A stretch of 64,000 bases of DNA from Isoetes taiwanensis (Eukaryota > Streptophyta > Lycopodiopsida > Isoetales > Isoetaceae), in assembly GCA_021234155.1 (NCBI GenBank), contig JAJEKV010000083.1:1-64000 (forward strand). Direction: 5' to 3'. The notes beneath the pieces were generated by a model. That model saw only the letters and a list, made by a program, of their open reading frames with translations, made no database searches and was not told where the DNA came from. Shown piece after piece: positions 44,892-56,869 of the stretch. Both the position numbers and the translations under genes were made by a program. Every line of letters begins with the position of its first letter. The first letter of the stretch is position 1.

Positions 44892-47200
44892 TCTATATTC
44901 TTGCGCAACTACGACACCATTGTCCAAAAAGCCTAGGAACCAGCGGCATTGTATACATTTCGTGAACATATTTTATGTGTTACACAAAATTTACATGTAC
45001 TTGTACAATTGTGGTTTCGATATGTGAAACTGGAGACAAATGCCTAGCTATTATTGAACTTATTAAGCTCAATCATGTATTTAAACTTCTTGTTGTATCC
45101 TCGATTAAACAACATACAATCCATTTTATGTATATGAATGAAGTTAAAAAAAAATTAAAGTTCCAAGTTATTCTCCATGAAACACATGCATTCATGGTCT
45201 TCTTTGAGATGTGGGAATGAAGTTGAGATAATTGACAAACAATTTTCTCAATTTTCCTACTCTAGTTAGTAGGAATTTTAGTTATTATTGAACTTATATA
45301 GTACATAATTTACTTTTTCAAATCATTCCCGTTTTATAAATAACTCTCCAAAGTAAACTGCCATGCAAAAACAATATTGGATCATATGAAAACCATGATA
45401 GATGTGGTTTTTTATACAACAATTATTGTGATAAAAATTTTTTTGCATGCTATAGTTTTTTGTCAAAATTGTTAAAACTACTTGTATTTTATGAGATGAT
45501 TTTAAAATAAGTGTTGTGTGTCATAGTAGTTATTAACGCTCGTAATGCTTTGTTGAAAACACTTAATGAATTATGACACTATTTGAAGATCAAGGGATAG
45601 TGTCCAAGACCCGTACATGCTAAAAATATGGTTTATTTTGGCTCATATTGTGGTTTTGCAAATAAGCATAAAAAGTTTTTAGCTCATAAATAGTGGTTTA
45701 TGCAAATAAGCATTAATGGTTTTTGGCTCGTAAATAATGATTTTGGCAATTCAACATTTCCACTATATCAAGATCACATTATAGCCTTATGAGGAGATCC
45801 TTCCACAAAACGTCTCCATTGTATTCTTGTTTCTTCATCATATATCAAATTCTTTTCCGATCTTGGCATATTTCTTCCATATTGTTTGGTTACTCTTCGT
45901 GTATTTTCCTTGTTTTCATTTAGGCTCATGACAGTTTGAACTGAAATATCCATGCTAATGTCAAAGGCCCTTTATATACTAGAAAAGGGGTGTCTTTTCT
46001 GCACGAATGCATGTGGGATATATGCACCAAGTTCTGCAATGTTCCAGAACCTCTTGGACACTGATCTGCATGAAGACAAAAGCAAAGTAACCCTTCAACA
46101 AGTAGAAGGTTATGAATTCAAACCCTTCCTCTTGCAACTACCCTTTTGCATCCATGTGACGACCATCTTTTGTACATATATCTAATGCTCATATGATATG
46201 AATACCTGTATGGGTTGTCACAACAATAACCATCAACTTAATACTTGAGAAACATGTGGAGGGGAATATAGCTTGCCTAGGCGCTATTGCATGAATAGGG
46301 TTCATCCATTTTGTTCATAATAAAGATTTGCTTTACCCAGTAGGGGCCATCGCCTTACCCTATAGGCATCACCGCCTGTAAGCCTCTCAAGCAGAAAGCT
46401 CCATCTCAGCATTTGCCCTGGCCTCTTTCAAAGTCTGACCCGCTCTCATTTCATGCCAAGCTTCAGTTGGTTTGGTCCTCGATCACTATTTTGAGACATT
46501 CTGTGCAATTTTCCATACAGTTGGGCATAGGTTCTAGAAGTTCTAGAAGCCTTGATGAAGGGCACCTCTCTTCCCACGAATATATCTCTGATCCCAAAGA
46601 CCTCAAACACATCACAGCCTTTTTCTTAATCGCCCGGCCTCATTTTGTTTTAAGCTTGAGTTGGTTTGACTTCAATCACTATTTCGGGAGATTCTGTGCA
46701 GTTGCTCATGTTGGGCACAAGTTCTTGAAGTCCAAGAAGCCTTAATGAAGGAATACAATACTTCCACCCCACCAGACATATCCGCACATATGCCACGAGC
46801 AGATGTTGTGGTACAGACTGATGTAGCAGCTCAGGCATATCAACATGTGGATTTGTCCAAATTCAGGAAGAAGTTTAGCATTATCTATAAGAGCCACCAA
46901 TAGCAATGCTGGATGGCATGCAAGGGTCAGAAACAAGGGCTTCAAGTAGCATACACAATCCAAACTTAGACCATAGTGAGCAGGACCGACACTTGAACAG
47001 GCGGATCGTGGGATCCCAGAAACAAGTTCTTGTTTTGATACCGAGGCAGCTGCACATTTCTTTAAAGATATCATGCACATTGGCAGCCTGCTCGATCGGC
47101 CATGCCACCCGGGGGGTGCACCTAATGTAAAGTCTATATGGCATGTGCGTGCATAGGGTTAAGGGAAATTATCCCTTGTACGAAAATTTTCTAAGAAAAT
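44892..47200. other. Unassigned sequence
   Basis: No family is recognised. A diverged direct repeat is visible: ttcagttggtttggtcctcg to gccttgatgaagg (46463-46561) and ttgagttggtttgacttcaa to gccttaatgaagg (46659-46750). 45210-45720 is very AT-rich. Confidence 0.35.
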
Positions 47201-50200
47201 ATACCTCATACTTCATATACCCCTACCATAATATATATATATATATACAAGTCTTTGTACTATCAATGGGTGACTTCATAGTGGAAGAACAACTCGTAGT
47301 GGAAGCCGAATCGGTCGACATTGCCATATAGTTTCGTATAATTTAGTAGTCTCTCTTATCATATGTCATAGGTAAATCCCAAAGTTTCGTTTGCTCAAGT
47401 TAAATTCAAGTATCATATCAGTTAATTTATATGGTGACCTATTAATGTCTTTAATGTGCATCTTGTTTGAGATTTTTACCCTCTCAATTGTCCTGTTACA
47501 CAAATGGAAGTATCCATCTAACCCAAAATCATGATGTTTTAAGCCAAATCTCTTGACTGATAGCCATTAGATGAAGCTCACCATTGTTTATTAGAACTTC
47601 TAGTAGTGGAAGTCCACCACTATTTATTAGAACTTCTTCATCCACATAATATGAATGATTCAATGCGATTGGAAGTGCCGCGTTGAAAGCTTGTTTAGCA
47701 ATCCATAATAGTCCTTTTAGAAACTTCAAAATTCTTTGGAATTGGTACATCTCTTGCACTCCACATCATTATTTGAGACATTGTTGAATGAAACTATGTT
47801 TGATCACGTGGTCCCATCGGCAAGAACTAAATTTTGGTTTTGTAAAGGCAATAACTCGATACTCTTGCCCTAGTTTTTCATTGACAAGGAACAAATACAT
47901 GGAGTGTATCTCCATCAAAATCCCCACTATCTTGAATCCTAACTTTGGGTGAATAGCCATCAATTTGGTTGGTAGGGGGCGGGCAAGCTCACCATTGTTT
48001 ATTAAAACTTCTAGCGACCATAAGCTCACAATTGTTTATTAGAACTTTTTCATCAACAAAAATAAAAATGATCCAATGCTGCGCAAAGCGCCATGCTGAA
48101 AGCTTGTTTCCAACGTGGTTTGTGAACATCTAGGAGCAAAATCCAAGACTAAGAATAGCACAAAGGACAATATGCATCTATCCCAAAGTCATGAAGTTTT
48201 AAGCTAAACTCTTTGCCCAATAGCCATTATTATTTATGGGGATATTATTTTGGTTAAGAAATAAATAAAAGGGAAAAAAAAATACCATAACCAACCACAG
48301 CAATGAAATCTCAAATTTCTTTTCCAATCATTGGAAATCTGAATGACACATCTCCAGTTACAATTTTGCTAGGTAAAATTTCGTGCTTGAAAAATTGCCC
48401 TTTGCCCAAGGGCGATTGATTTTGTTGTTGCTTATCCAGATATGGTAGGCCTCATCCCATGCACTATTGACATAAGTATCTAGCTTCCATTATAGATAGC
48501 TTTCTACATGAATGTCAACATAAGAGCAAAAAAAGACCAATTTGTGTTTAGCATTGAATTGATGAAATTGTGTGTATGGGTTTGGCATTTGAATTGATGA
48601 AATTGTGGTCATCTATGCTTCATTTTTTGTATGTGCTAGTCACTGCTCTAAAAGTTTTAAATGTAAAAAACTTCCCAACCCTATTCTCTCACATCCTGTA
48701 GGATTCCTTTATATCTTCCAAACTATCAATATTGGGAGGTCTAAGTTGCAAAAGCATAGCATTGAGAACACATACATCAAACTAAAAGTTTGTGAAGAGC
48801 AAAAATAGCTTTTAATAACTTTCCAGGCATTGTGATCCAAGCATTATTTTGAATTGCAATGAACACATGGATGTAATACAATGAATCAGGGTGAATAATA
48901 TACTTTAGCTCTTACACAACATAATTTAATATTGATTTTTCGGTCATCTTACATGATATGGCTAGCATATGACCTAGATGTAGCATCATGAGCTCCATCC
49001 CCTGTGGAATAGCAACTTTACCTCCAATTTGACTGCAAATAGGAATAGTTGCAACTAGAAGCATTTTTTCCCCTACATAAAACATATCTAACATTAACTT
49101 GGAACTTCTCTGTGTAGTACTATTATTTTGTTACTCATCAGGGGCGATGTAGGGACACTTCCTCCCATTTAGAAATGTGTAAGTTTCAAGTATTTCTTCG
49201 GGCTATACTTTTAACAAAAACCATAGAGTGACACTTATGGATGAATATGGACAAACCCAATTTCGTATAATGGCGTTGCCTAATGGTGCAACTTCTGGCT
49301 TACATCCTTCCAAATACAAAGTGCAATTTGCAAGGAAATACAAAGTGCAATTTGCAAGGAGAAGAAGACCTTGAATTAGAGCGAGCACCCTCTGCAAAAA
49401 TCAACTCAATGCTTCTCTTCACATAGGTTGCATAAACCGGGGTGGACACAACTCGTTGGCTTTAATGTCAGGTGGTAAACAATTAAAGTCAATGCCATGA
49501 TTTTAATACCATATATGTACGTCAAATGATTTCAAAGTCTCTAATTGACAAAGAATGCTTGGGTTCACTTAGAAGAAAGAAGTCATTTTTTATGAAGTGC
49601 ACGTCATCTGCATATTCATGAACGTATCTTGCTCCTCCCCATCTTGTTAAAGCAGCATATACATCAATTTGTTTAAAATCAGATGCCCATCTTGTATAAG
49701 CAGCATATGGATCAATTTGTTTAAAATCCGATGGCTTCATTCCCGAATTTGGTGTCCTCTCCTCCAACTGTCAACACATTATAACAATCTTATCTATCTT
49801 TGCAACTTGGACAAAAAAATCTCGGTCTAGAATAACCGTTCTACACTAGTATCATGGACGTGGGCTGGCGAGAACCTTCAAGGTAATGTGATACATTTGA
49901 ATAGCCCATTATTAGACCACGGATATTGAACATGATATATCTTTGGCATTTTGAGTCTGACATTTTGCACATAAATGTTGCATGACTATATTCTTTCTTG
50001 AGGAAAATAGGCGAAACATGCAAATTTTTCAGTTCTAATATGGTATTCAACACTCTCATATATAAAACAACGAAGCAAGAAGAAATGATGATCTCTTGGT
50101 GACTTTCTAGCTTAAGTGAGCATGTCGAAATCGGTAACTCGAACAATAACATTCAAAAGAGAACTCCTTGCTATCTTGCAAAATGCAGCCCAAAGATAGA

Positions 50201-50860
50201 AAGAGAATTTGGATACTTGAAAAACAACGAACATGTCACATTAGCACGTGGATTTCAGAAGCAAATACATAGTTATGTCGCCTTGAAGCATAAATAACGA
50301 GCAATTGCGAATGTGAAGAATGATTGACCTGTCACGAATTAGCTTTACTTTGCAAAATGGAGCCTTGGCTGCTTGTACTATAAAGAACATGTTATAGTAG
50401 CACATGGATTTGAGAATTGGATACAAAATGATACGGGAATCAAGCTTGACTGTTACGCATGTGAGCATCTTTGGATTTAGAGTTGCTGGCAAATTCCGGC
50501 CAAAGAAGTTCATTACCTGTAAAATAAAGAATTAGGACATGGATTTCAGAACAGAGTAAAAGAAGCTTCTGCAGATTCTGTCACCTCACCTCTCCATAGG
50601 TTCTGAAATAGCCGACTTAAAGCATGAGGGTGGTTATCCAGAACTGCACTTAAAGCAAGAGTTGTTGTAATAGAACCTTGTACGTTATTTTCTAAATAGC
50701 CATTATTACACCATACAAAATGCTATGCTTTCCCTTGCAAATGACATATACTTCCTCAACATCGTCTACAACATGATTTGTTGTTTTTCATACTATTTGT
50801 GAGCTTGTATTATGACGAAGTTGCGGAAAAATGCGTAATAAATATTGAAGCTTAAAAACA
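47200..50860. other. Repeat-rich stretch without recognised genes
   Basis: Diverged copies of the phrases tttattagaacttctagt (47580-48050) and aagttttaagccaaatctct (47540, 48195, also near 57220) point to old duplications. A 48 bp tandem repeat (cccatcttgtataagcagca type) is at 49638-49735 and a 22 bp one at 49316-49357. A roughly 180 bp diverged repeat (gaacatgtcacattagcacg / gaacatgttatagtagcaca) is at 50170-50430. The minus-strand frame 49767-49522 (KPSDFKQID...LTRWGGARYVHEYADD) looks protein-like, but I do not recognise it. Confidence 0.4.
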
Positions 50861-50867
50861 TAACCAC

Positions 50868-50985
50868 CTGGACCAGAGGCATTAAAATCGGAAGTATCTC
50901 ATCCCCAAAAACTGTGGAGAGGATGTCAAGTCCAGGCGCAATACATTTCTGCAACTTCCATGTGCTTACTGCATCATCCTTGTCC
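50868..50985 (-). pseudogene. Transportin (karyopherin beta 2) exon fragment
   Basis: The minus-strand frame encodes [13 protein letters not shown], then [19 protein letters not shown], ending at the donor-like CAG/GTGGTTATG. In plant transportin-1 the matching HEAT-repeat segment follows an acidic loop (runs of Asp) and a Trp-Asn-Leu-Arg-Lys-Cys motif. Transportin imports PY-NLS cargo such as hnRNPs into the nucleus in a Ran-dependent way. Neighbouring exons of the family were not found on either side, so this is one isolated exon. It is in the same orientation as the PPR, SPARK, NLE and HSP70 pieces that follow to the right. Confidence 0.6.
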
Positions 50986-51720
50986 TTTGCCATGAAATAG
51001 AAGATAGATCATCAACTTTAATTATACGTGATCACGTGGACATGCTGCTTTGGAACATAAAACCCGACATGCTCCAAGAACAACCCGTCATCCTGCAAGA
51101 ACAAAAACCATATGCATTGAACATAAGTTACGGCCCACTTGAACTTGTGGATCCATTGCCTTGTGGATCCATTGCCAGAAGCTCACATACAATGATTGGC
51201 AAAGTTCAAAAGGAAGGCAAGCATATAGACATCATCAGATTTCATAGATCAAAGCTCCGTCCATTTCAAGAGGAGGCTCGGACTTCATCTGTAAAGGCGT
51301 GAACTTATGAAAGCATAGGGAGATCATTATAGAGAAGTAATGCCAATCAGCTATCAAAGTTTTGCTGCAAGAACTATCTGGATATAGCATAGACGTTTTC
51401 TCTGTTTTGCACCATTTCTGCTACGAATCTGAAAAATATACACCTAAGACCATTTGTAGATCTTTCTCCAACCTTTCCAACGCATGTTCTCGCACCAAAA
51501 ATGGAGCTTGTTTATGGGAGTTATGCCCATTTTTCTGATGAGGTCTAAAATAAATTTAAACTATCCTAAATTGAGCAACGAGCAAAAGAAAGGGACGCAT
51601 CTAGAAATAGTGCGCACAGACATAAGCTCTTGCACACAAGTAGAACTGCCATCAAACTGTAGTTCCCACCTCATCATCAATGAATGCTGGCCGGCAGTGA
51701 TTAACCAGAGATCTGATTTT
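50986..51720. other. Unassigned sequence between fragments
   Basis: Two plus-strand frames (51036-51302, 51484-51735) are open but resemble nothing known to me. Confidence 0.3.
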
Positions 51721-53350
51721 TCAAAACCCTCTTAGATATTTCAAAAGCCTGGCCAGGTTGAATAAAGTTAACAAAGTGGCGTCCAGCTGATATATGGCAC
51801 GAACTGGTAAACTGTCACGAACTGGTAGAACTGGTAGACTGTCAAAAACTACAAATGCCTCTATAAGTGAACCACAATCGGCATACATACCAATTAGGGA
51901 GTTGCCAAGAGATAAATTGCTTTCAAACGCTTGCTGGATAAGCTGAGAGTGGATTTCTCGACCCTTCTCTATGGCTCCTATGCTCCTGCAAAGGTTCATC
52001 AGAGAAAACATCCTCCAGGTCCATTTCTTCAAATAATTTCGTTGCTTTGTGTCCAAACTCACCTTCAACAAAACCCACCATAACTTGTGTCCAAGAGACA
52101 TCATCTCAAACTGGAAGCTTGTCAAGGATCTCCCAGGTTTCAGGAAGAGATCCACACTTAGCATACATTCCCAGCAAGTTGTTGCTAAGCGAACAATCTT
52201 CTCCAAACCCTGTCTGTAAAATCTTGACATGAGTTTCTTGACCTTTGCATATGGCTTATTCTATGTTACTGCGTTTGGAGATATGCCTTCCACTCTCAGT
52301 GCTTCCAGATTAAACCTGTTTTCTGCATAAGCAGACATTAATGCTGTCCATGACACCACATCCCCAACAGGGAGATTGTCAAACACTTCTTGTGCTTCTA
52401 AAAGAGAGCCACATTTTGAATACATGTCAATCAACGCATTGCAAGTAGAAAGTTGTCTTTCAGATCCCTTTTGTACAATATCCGCATGAATCCTTCTGCC
52501 CAGATTTATGGTCCCTGAGCTACCGCAGGCCTTCAAGCAACAAATAAATGTAACAACATCTGGGGATATGCCATTCTGTTCCATCTGCTCAAAGCAATGC
52601 AGTACTTCGTGATCAGATTGACGGTTGGCATATCCTCCAATTATTGCTGTCCATGAAACTACACTTTGGAACAACAGCTTGTCAAAAACTTCGTGTACTT
52701 CTCTAAATGAGCTGCATTTGGCATACATGTCAACCAAACTATTTCCAATGTAAATATCCTTCTCAAATCCCATTTGCAGAATATCTGCATAGGATGTAAA
52801 CAAATGTGAGGGCACTAGGAGATAAGCATTCATCTTGCGTTTGTTGGTAGCATCGCACTGCTTCACAATTGCACCCATTTTCAACATATCCTGCAAGTAA
52901 AAAGTTGTAGGACAAAACATCTCTAACAGACAGCTGGTTAAAGACATCCCGTGCCGCTGTTAGGCAACTACATTTGATATACATGTCCATTAATGATTTG
53001 ATAACAGAGATGTCTTTGCCAAGTTTGATTTTACTAATGTGAATATGAAACCAACGTCCTCTTTCAATATCTTTCAATCTTGCACAAGCCTGCAGCAAAG
53101 CTATAAGTGTGTAACAGCTAGGTTCTATGCTATCCCTTTGCATCCTCTCGTAGACCTTAAAAGCACGATCAGGCTGTCCAATTTCAATACATCCTTAAAT
53201 CAGAGAAGTCCAGGAATGCTCATTTAGATGAAGTAATCCGTTGAAAGCCTGCTGACCATCTGATATACTGCCACATTCCACAAACAAAGGTAAAACATAA
53301 TTCCCTAAGTTTCCATCATTCTCAGAACACTGCTCAATCATTTGAACCAT
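51721..53350 (-). pseudogene. Pentatricopeptide repeat (PPR) protein, broken
   Basis: Reading right to left from a possible ATG at 53350, repeated PPR motifs appear. Examples are VYERMQRDSIEPSCYTLIAL, LMDMYIKCSCLTAARDVFNQL, LVDMYAKCSSFREVHEVFDKL, VVSWTAIIGGYANRQSD, ALIDMYSKCGSLLEAQEVF and LIGMYADCGSLIEAFVVF. The alternating lengths are the PLS style of plant organellar RNA-processing factors that bind single-stranded RNA and specify C-to-U editing or splicing sites. An in-frame TAA (53195-53197), frame changes near 52900 and 52260, and further shifts to 51730 break it. No E or DYW domain is visible at the end. A short duplication near 51798-51848 (gaactggtagaactggtag) lies in the last part. 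Confidence 0.85.
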
Positions 53351-55196
53351 ATAATAACCTACCCTCTAATCTCATTTTTTGACCAGAAGACTGCCATTTT
53401 TCTAGTATCTCTAGTAAAAGCCATACCCTGTGATGATTAACACACCCTTTGCATGTCCTGGAGTAGGCGCAACCTGTCAAAATATAAACCGATGTCATCA
53501 AAGCATGAACATGCAGCTATCAAGAATTAAATCCAAGAAACAAAATTCGCCTATGTATGATCCAAACATGCTGCTTCAGTCAACATGATCTAATCGGTGC
53601 ATAACTAAATGCAGCTCCAAGTCTTTCTAGCTGGGAATTGCAATATCTATTAAACCAAAATAGCTTATCTAAAGCTTTTATCTCTTTTAGAACAAATTTT
53701 GCAAAAATGCTATTCTAGAATTTACAGGTACTGCAAATGGTAAGAACAACTTACCCCAATGAAATAGCAACGGCATAAACATCTTGACTTCCAAGGACTC
53801 ACAAAGATGTTGCAAACAACAAATATAAGACGTGGAAACTAGAATATTATGTAAAGATCTTGAAACACCAGAGGTAAAAGGCTGCAAACTCTATAGATGG
53901 AAACATTTCCCAAGGTCTATCCAAATGCAACAAACGCTAAGGTATAAAACTCTCAAATTATTCTCTAAAAATAGATACTCTATTGTTGGCGTTCAAAAGC
54001 AAAAACACGTATAACATACAAAAAGGATTGACAAAAGAACAGGTTGTTTACCTTTAGTTATTCCACTTTAGTTATTCACATAAACCCTGCAAGTCGCATT
54101 TGTCTTGGAATGTCAGCATTTACATGCAAAGGCATTTGAAGAATTTGCATCTGGCGGACAACGAAACACCAGAACAATGGCAACACAATTGGCTGGGTCG
54201 CTTTACCTTTGTTCACACCGTCAAACTAGGATTCATGTCTTACATGAGAAAGAAAGCCAAAACGAACAGTCAATTCTAATGAACAACGAAATACCAGAGC
54301 AATAGCAGGCAACACCGTGCAAAATCCCAAACCTAAATAAAAAATAGAGTCATTTCTGAAACAGATGAAAATACAGAACTTGATAATAACTTGGCCGTGG
54401 AAAAAGAGACGATCACAGCCATGCAGATACCAATAAATCTCCAACAATATAACCATCAAGGTGATCAGCATCAACTGTGGATGTAGCTTATTAGCCATAT
54501 GGCAGAGATTCGCTAACAGATACACACTAGAAATTTGTATCTCCTGCAGATATGAGCAGTTTATAGAGTTAAATAAGCATCCGCTCAAAAAATATGGCGC
54601 CAAAAAATGTTTAAGATAACCAAAGCCGAAAATTTTGTTCTAAGATTTCTGACACAAAGCTCCTACCTATCTGCAAAAGAAGCAACAGACATCAGATATA
54701 GCAGGGAGCTCCATACATCTAGAACGACACCATCTAAGCTAGCATATGCAAGTTATAAAAGTCAAAAAAATATTTGTTACCCAGATGCTTGGAAATTCAT
54801 GAGAGGGCTTATTTGTCTTCGGAAAAATGCCGCATATTTTTTGCAATCCCTCATCAGCCATCGCTCAACTTTGCTGGGCTGGCTTAAAAGTGTTTTCTTA
54901 AAGCGCTCTTACATAATCCGTCTTCTTGCAGCTCAGATTTTTCAAAATGATCATGAATTTAGGTGCAAATAGTACATGGTAGAGATTTTATGGTTGCTAT
55001 CACCAATGGTATTTACCTCATTTGGCTCACACTTTTGTTGCTGGTATCAGGTTGAATATGCATGTTTTTTCTCTGACGGAGCTATCTATCAGAAGAATGC
55101 CTTGGATAGTGCATAGACAGACCCAGCAAGGTTCAATCAACATGTACAGAAGATAATCTTTTCATGCATTTCACACATTAATGTGCTGCTAATGAT
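53351..55196. other. Unassigned sequence
   Basis: The open frames here (53687-53887, 54226-54603, 54607-54972) overlap on both strands and resemble no family. The phrase aacaatggcaacacaattgg/gagcaatagcaggcaacacc hints at an old duplication near 54170 and 54300. Confidence 0.3.
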
Positions 55197-55398
55197 TTAG
55201 TCGTCAGAGGGACAGGGACGTTGTTTGCTGAGCGTCATGAGAGCCTCAGCCTGTATGTTACATTGTCATAATCTCCAATATTTTTATGTGTGCTGCTTAG
55301 TCGTCAGAGGGACTGGGACGTTGTTTACTGAGCGTCATGAGAGCCTCAGCCTGTATGTTACATTGTCATATAATCTCCAATATTTTTATGTGTGCTGC
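55197..55398. repeat. Tandem duplication of about 101 bp
   Basis: Two nearly identical copies (55197-55296, 55297-55398) of ttagtcgtcagagggac... tttttatgtgtgctgc, adjoining the SPARK fragment. Confidence 0.9.
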
Positions 55399-55399
55399 T

Positions 55400-55829
55400 C
55401 TAGAATGACATAGCAGGGATAGCATTTAGCTGTGGCAATGCACTAGTTGCATCTGCATCAGATGATTTATCAGAGAAGAGCTGTGAAGCAGCTTCTGTTA
55501 TGGCAGGTTGATATACAGGTTTGCAACACTCTTTCAGTGGATCTACGGATTGACACGCTTCTAATAAACCACTCGCATTCACTATGTTATGAAAATTGGC
55601 CATGCTGGTAACAGGACAGGAACCCTGCGTAAAATCTGTAGAATGAACTGAGCATAGCTCTGGAAGGCTGGTATTTGCACCTTTGCTTACAAGCAACTTT
55701 AACGAATCTGAAAAGCAGTACTCTGCTTCTGTTGCATTAAGACCAGAAAGACCAGTATGCACTAGGAGGGAGGATCTGACACTCTTAAACCAGCAGAGGT
55801 AGCAAACTAAGAGAGGCAGGCAAGGCATC
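55400..55829 (-). pseudogene. SPARK-domain GPI-anchored protein fragment (At1g61900-like)
   Basis: The 142-codon minus-strand frame contains SGLNATEAEYCFSDSLKLLV, SKGANTSLPELCSVHS, then GSCPVTSMANFHNIVN, GLLEACQSVDPLKECCKP and PAITEAASQLFS. These are features of the Cys-rich SPARK extracellular domain in plant uncharacterised GPI-anchored proteins such as At1g61900. The family motif VCQ.AI reads VYQPAI, so one conserved Cys is lost. The frame ends at 55400 without the second half of the domain or a GPI signal, so it is a partial copy. Its relatives are surface proteins; the SPARK fold is linked to symbiosis receptors in some plants. Upstream exons on this strand belong to a different gene (Notchless). 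Confidence 0.7.
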
Positions 55830-56072
55830 TAGGGTTTGCAATCCAATACATTGCCATTATGTTACTTAGCCAGCCATTCTAACCTGGCAGGCAAGGCATC
55901 GCCATTGTCGTCAGAAAACCCATTAACTTCTGTAAACAAGAAACGAGAAAAGAACTAAGAAACTGTGTGGGCTAAACGACACTGAATCACAAAGAATATA
56001 AATGCCCCTCAAGTGCATAGAAGTGGCATAACCAGCAGATATCTCTTAAGAGCTCCCAGATATACAACTTAC

Positions 56073-56162
56073 CTGATATGCTTGCCGAACAACGCGTGAC
56101 AGGTGCAATCCGGAACACAGCCTGAGTATGATATACAATTTTAAGAGTTTGTTCCACGGACA
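56073..56162 (-). pseudogene. Notchless (NLE domain) exon, second
   Basis: Bordered by acceptor ATTGCAG and donor GTAAGTTG, the exon encodes VSVEQTLKIVYHTQAVFRI then APVTRCSASIS. This is the second half of the N-terminal NLE domain of Notchless/NLE1, the WD40 protein that works with the Rea1/MDN1 ATPase in 60S ribosome maturation. In the family the following exon starts the WD40 propeller (GHTEAV). Here the next potential exon reads EVNGFSDDNGDALP, so the propeller is missing. Confidence 0.75.
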
Positions 56163-56241
56163 CTGCAATTAACGCAATGGAGAAAAAATTGAAGGAAAGC
56201 AGCGCAGAAAACGACCAATTTTAATGTTCTTTTTCTTACCT

Positions 56242-56321
56242 TGGTTTTGCAAAAGATGTGTTCCTAACTGGCCTACTAACTCCTGGCCATTTATGTAGAA
56301 TGCATACGGTAACCTTTCTTC
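56242..56321 (-). pseudogene. Notchless (NLE domain) exon, first
   Basis: Bordered by GGTACAG and GTAAGAAA, the exon encodes EERLPYAFYINGQELVG followed by QLGTHLLQNQ, the UBL-like NLE domain start. Its last base joins in phase with the 56162 exon to restore QVSVEQ, so the intron between them is preserved exactly. Edges could be off by one or two bases. No WD40 repeats follow. Confidence 0.75.
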
Positions 56322-56529
56322 CTGTACCAGGTTCGAAAATCAAAAGCTAAGAAACTCCCAGAAACATATGGAGTTGGAGCGGTTTCTCACGTTTAGAAGT
56401 AGATCATATGAAGGATCAATTGAATACAGGTGCAATGCTACGGTAAAAGAAAATACTTCGAAGCAGAATGAACATGGGCCGAATCTACAGAAGAAATAGG
56501 AAGCCCTGCGGAAAGCAACAGATGCCTAA

Positions 56530-56633
56530 CCTGTTACCCTTGTCATTTGCGATGATCTCAACACGATCATGACACAAGAATAGGTAGTACCAAGATCGAT
56601 ACTAATGGCAGGGCCTTCACCCTTTCCGGCCAT
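56530..56633 (-). pseudogene. HSP70 N-terminal fragment
   Basis: From ATG at 56633 the frame reads MAGKGEGPAISIDLGTTYSCV, the start of cytosolic Hsp70 with the phosphate-binding DLGTTYS motif (usual IGIDLGTTYS). About 13 nt are then missing where GVWQ is expected. The next part (HDRVEIIANDKGNR) continues in another frame, and homology stops near 56530 before the TTPSYV motif. The product would be a 35-residue peptide. Hsp70 is normally an ATP-driven chaperone of about 650 residues. The first intron of plant Hsp70 genes lies further downstream, so this end is a break and not a splice site. Confidence 0.85.
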
Positions 56634-56840
56634 CTCCAAGATCTAAGAAAAAAACAGACGGATTTTTGACAAAAACACAAGATCCCAAGCTTAACTTGGC
56701 CGGAGGAGCGGATCGAGTATGAATGGGTTATCGAACAAAGCAGAGCAGTCAGGGCTTGAAGAAATCAGATATCTCAAAGATATTTTTTGCCGAAACATCT
56801 CGAAGACTTTCTCTCGAGATTTCTGTAACTATAGGTTCTT
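56634..56840 (-). promoter_or_regulatory. HSP70 5' leader and possible proximal promoter
   Basis: The segment upstream of the ATG on the minus strand has the look of an Hsp70 5' UTR (cttagatcttggag before ATG). Further up is a HSE-like run, agTCTTCGAGATGTTTC, near 56785-56805. It appears to have moved together with the fragment. No definite TATA box was assigned. Confidence 0.4.
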
Positions 56841-56869
56841 GCCACTCGGTTGGCATTAATTATTACATT

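Noticed and set aside
51036-51302. Plus-strand 88 residue ORF with RFHRSKLRPF
   Set aside because: Looked briefly like part of transportin, but it is on the opposite strand from the transportin exon and matches no family.
56530-56633. Intact HSP70 gene start
   Set aside because: A deletion of about 13 nt shifts the frame after 21 residues and the rest of the gene is absent.
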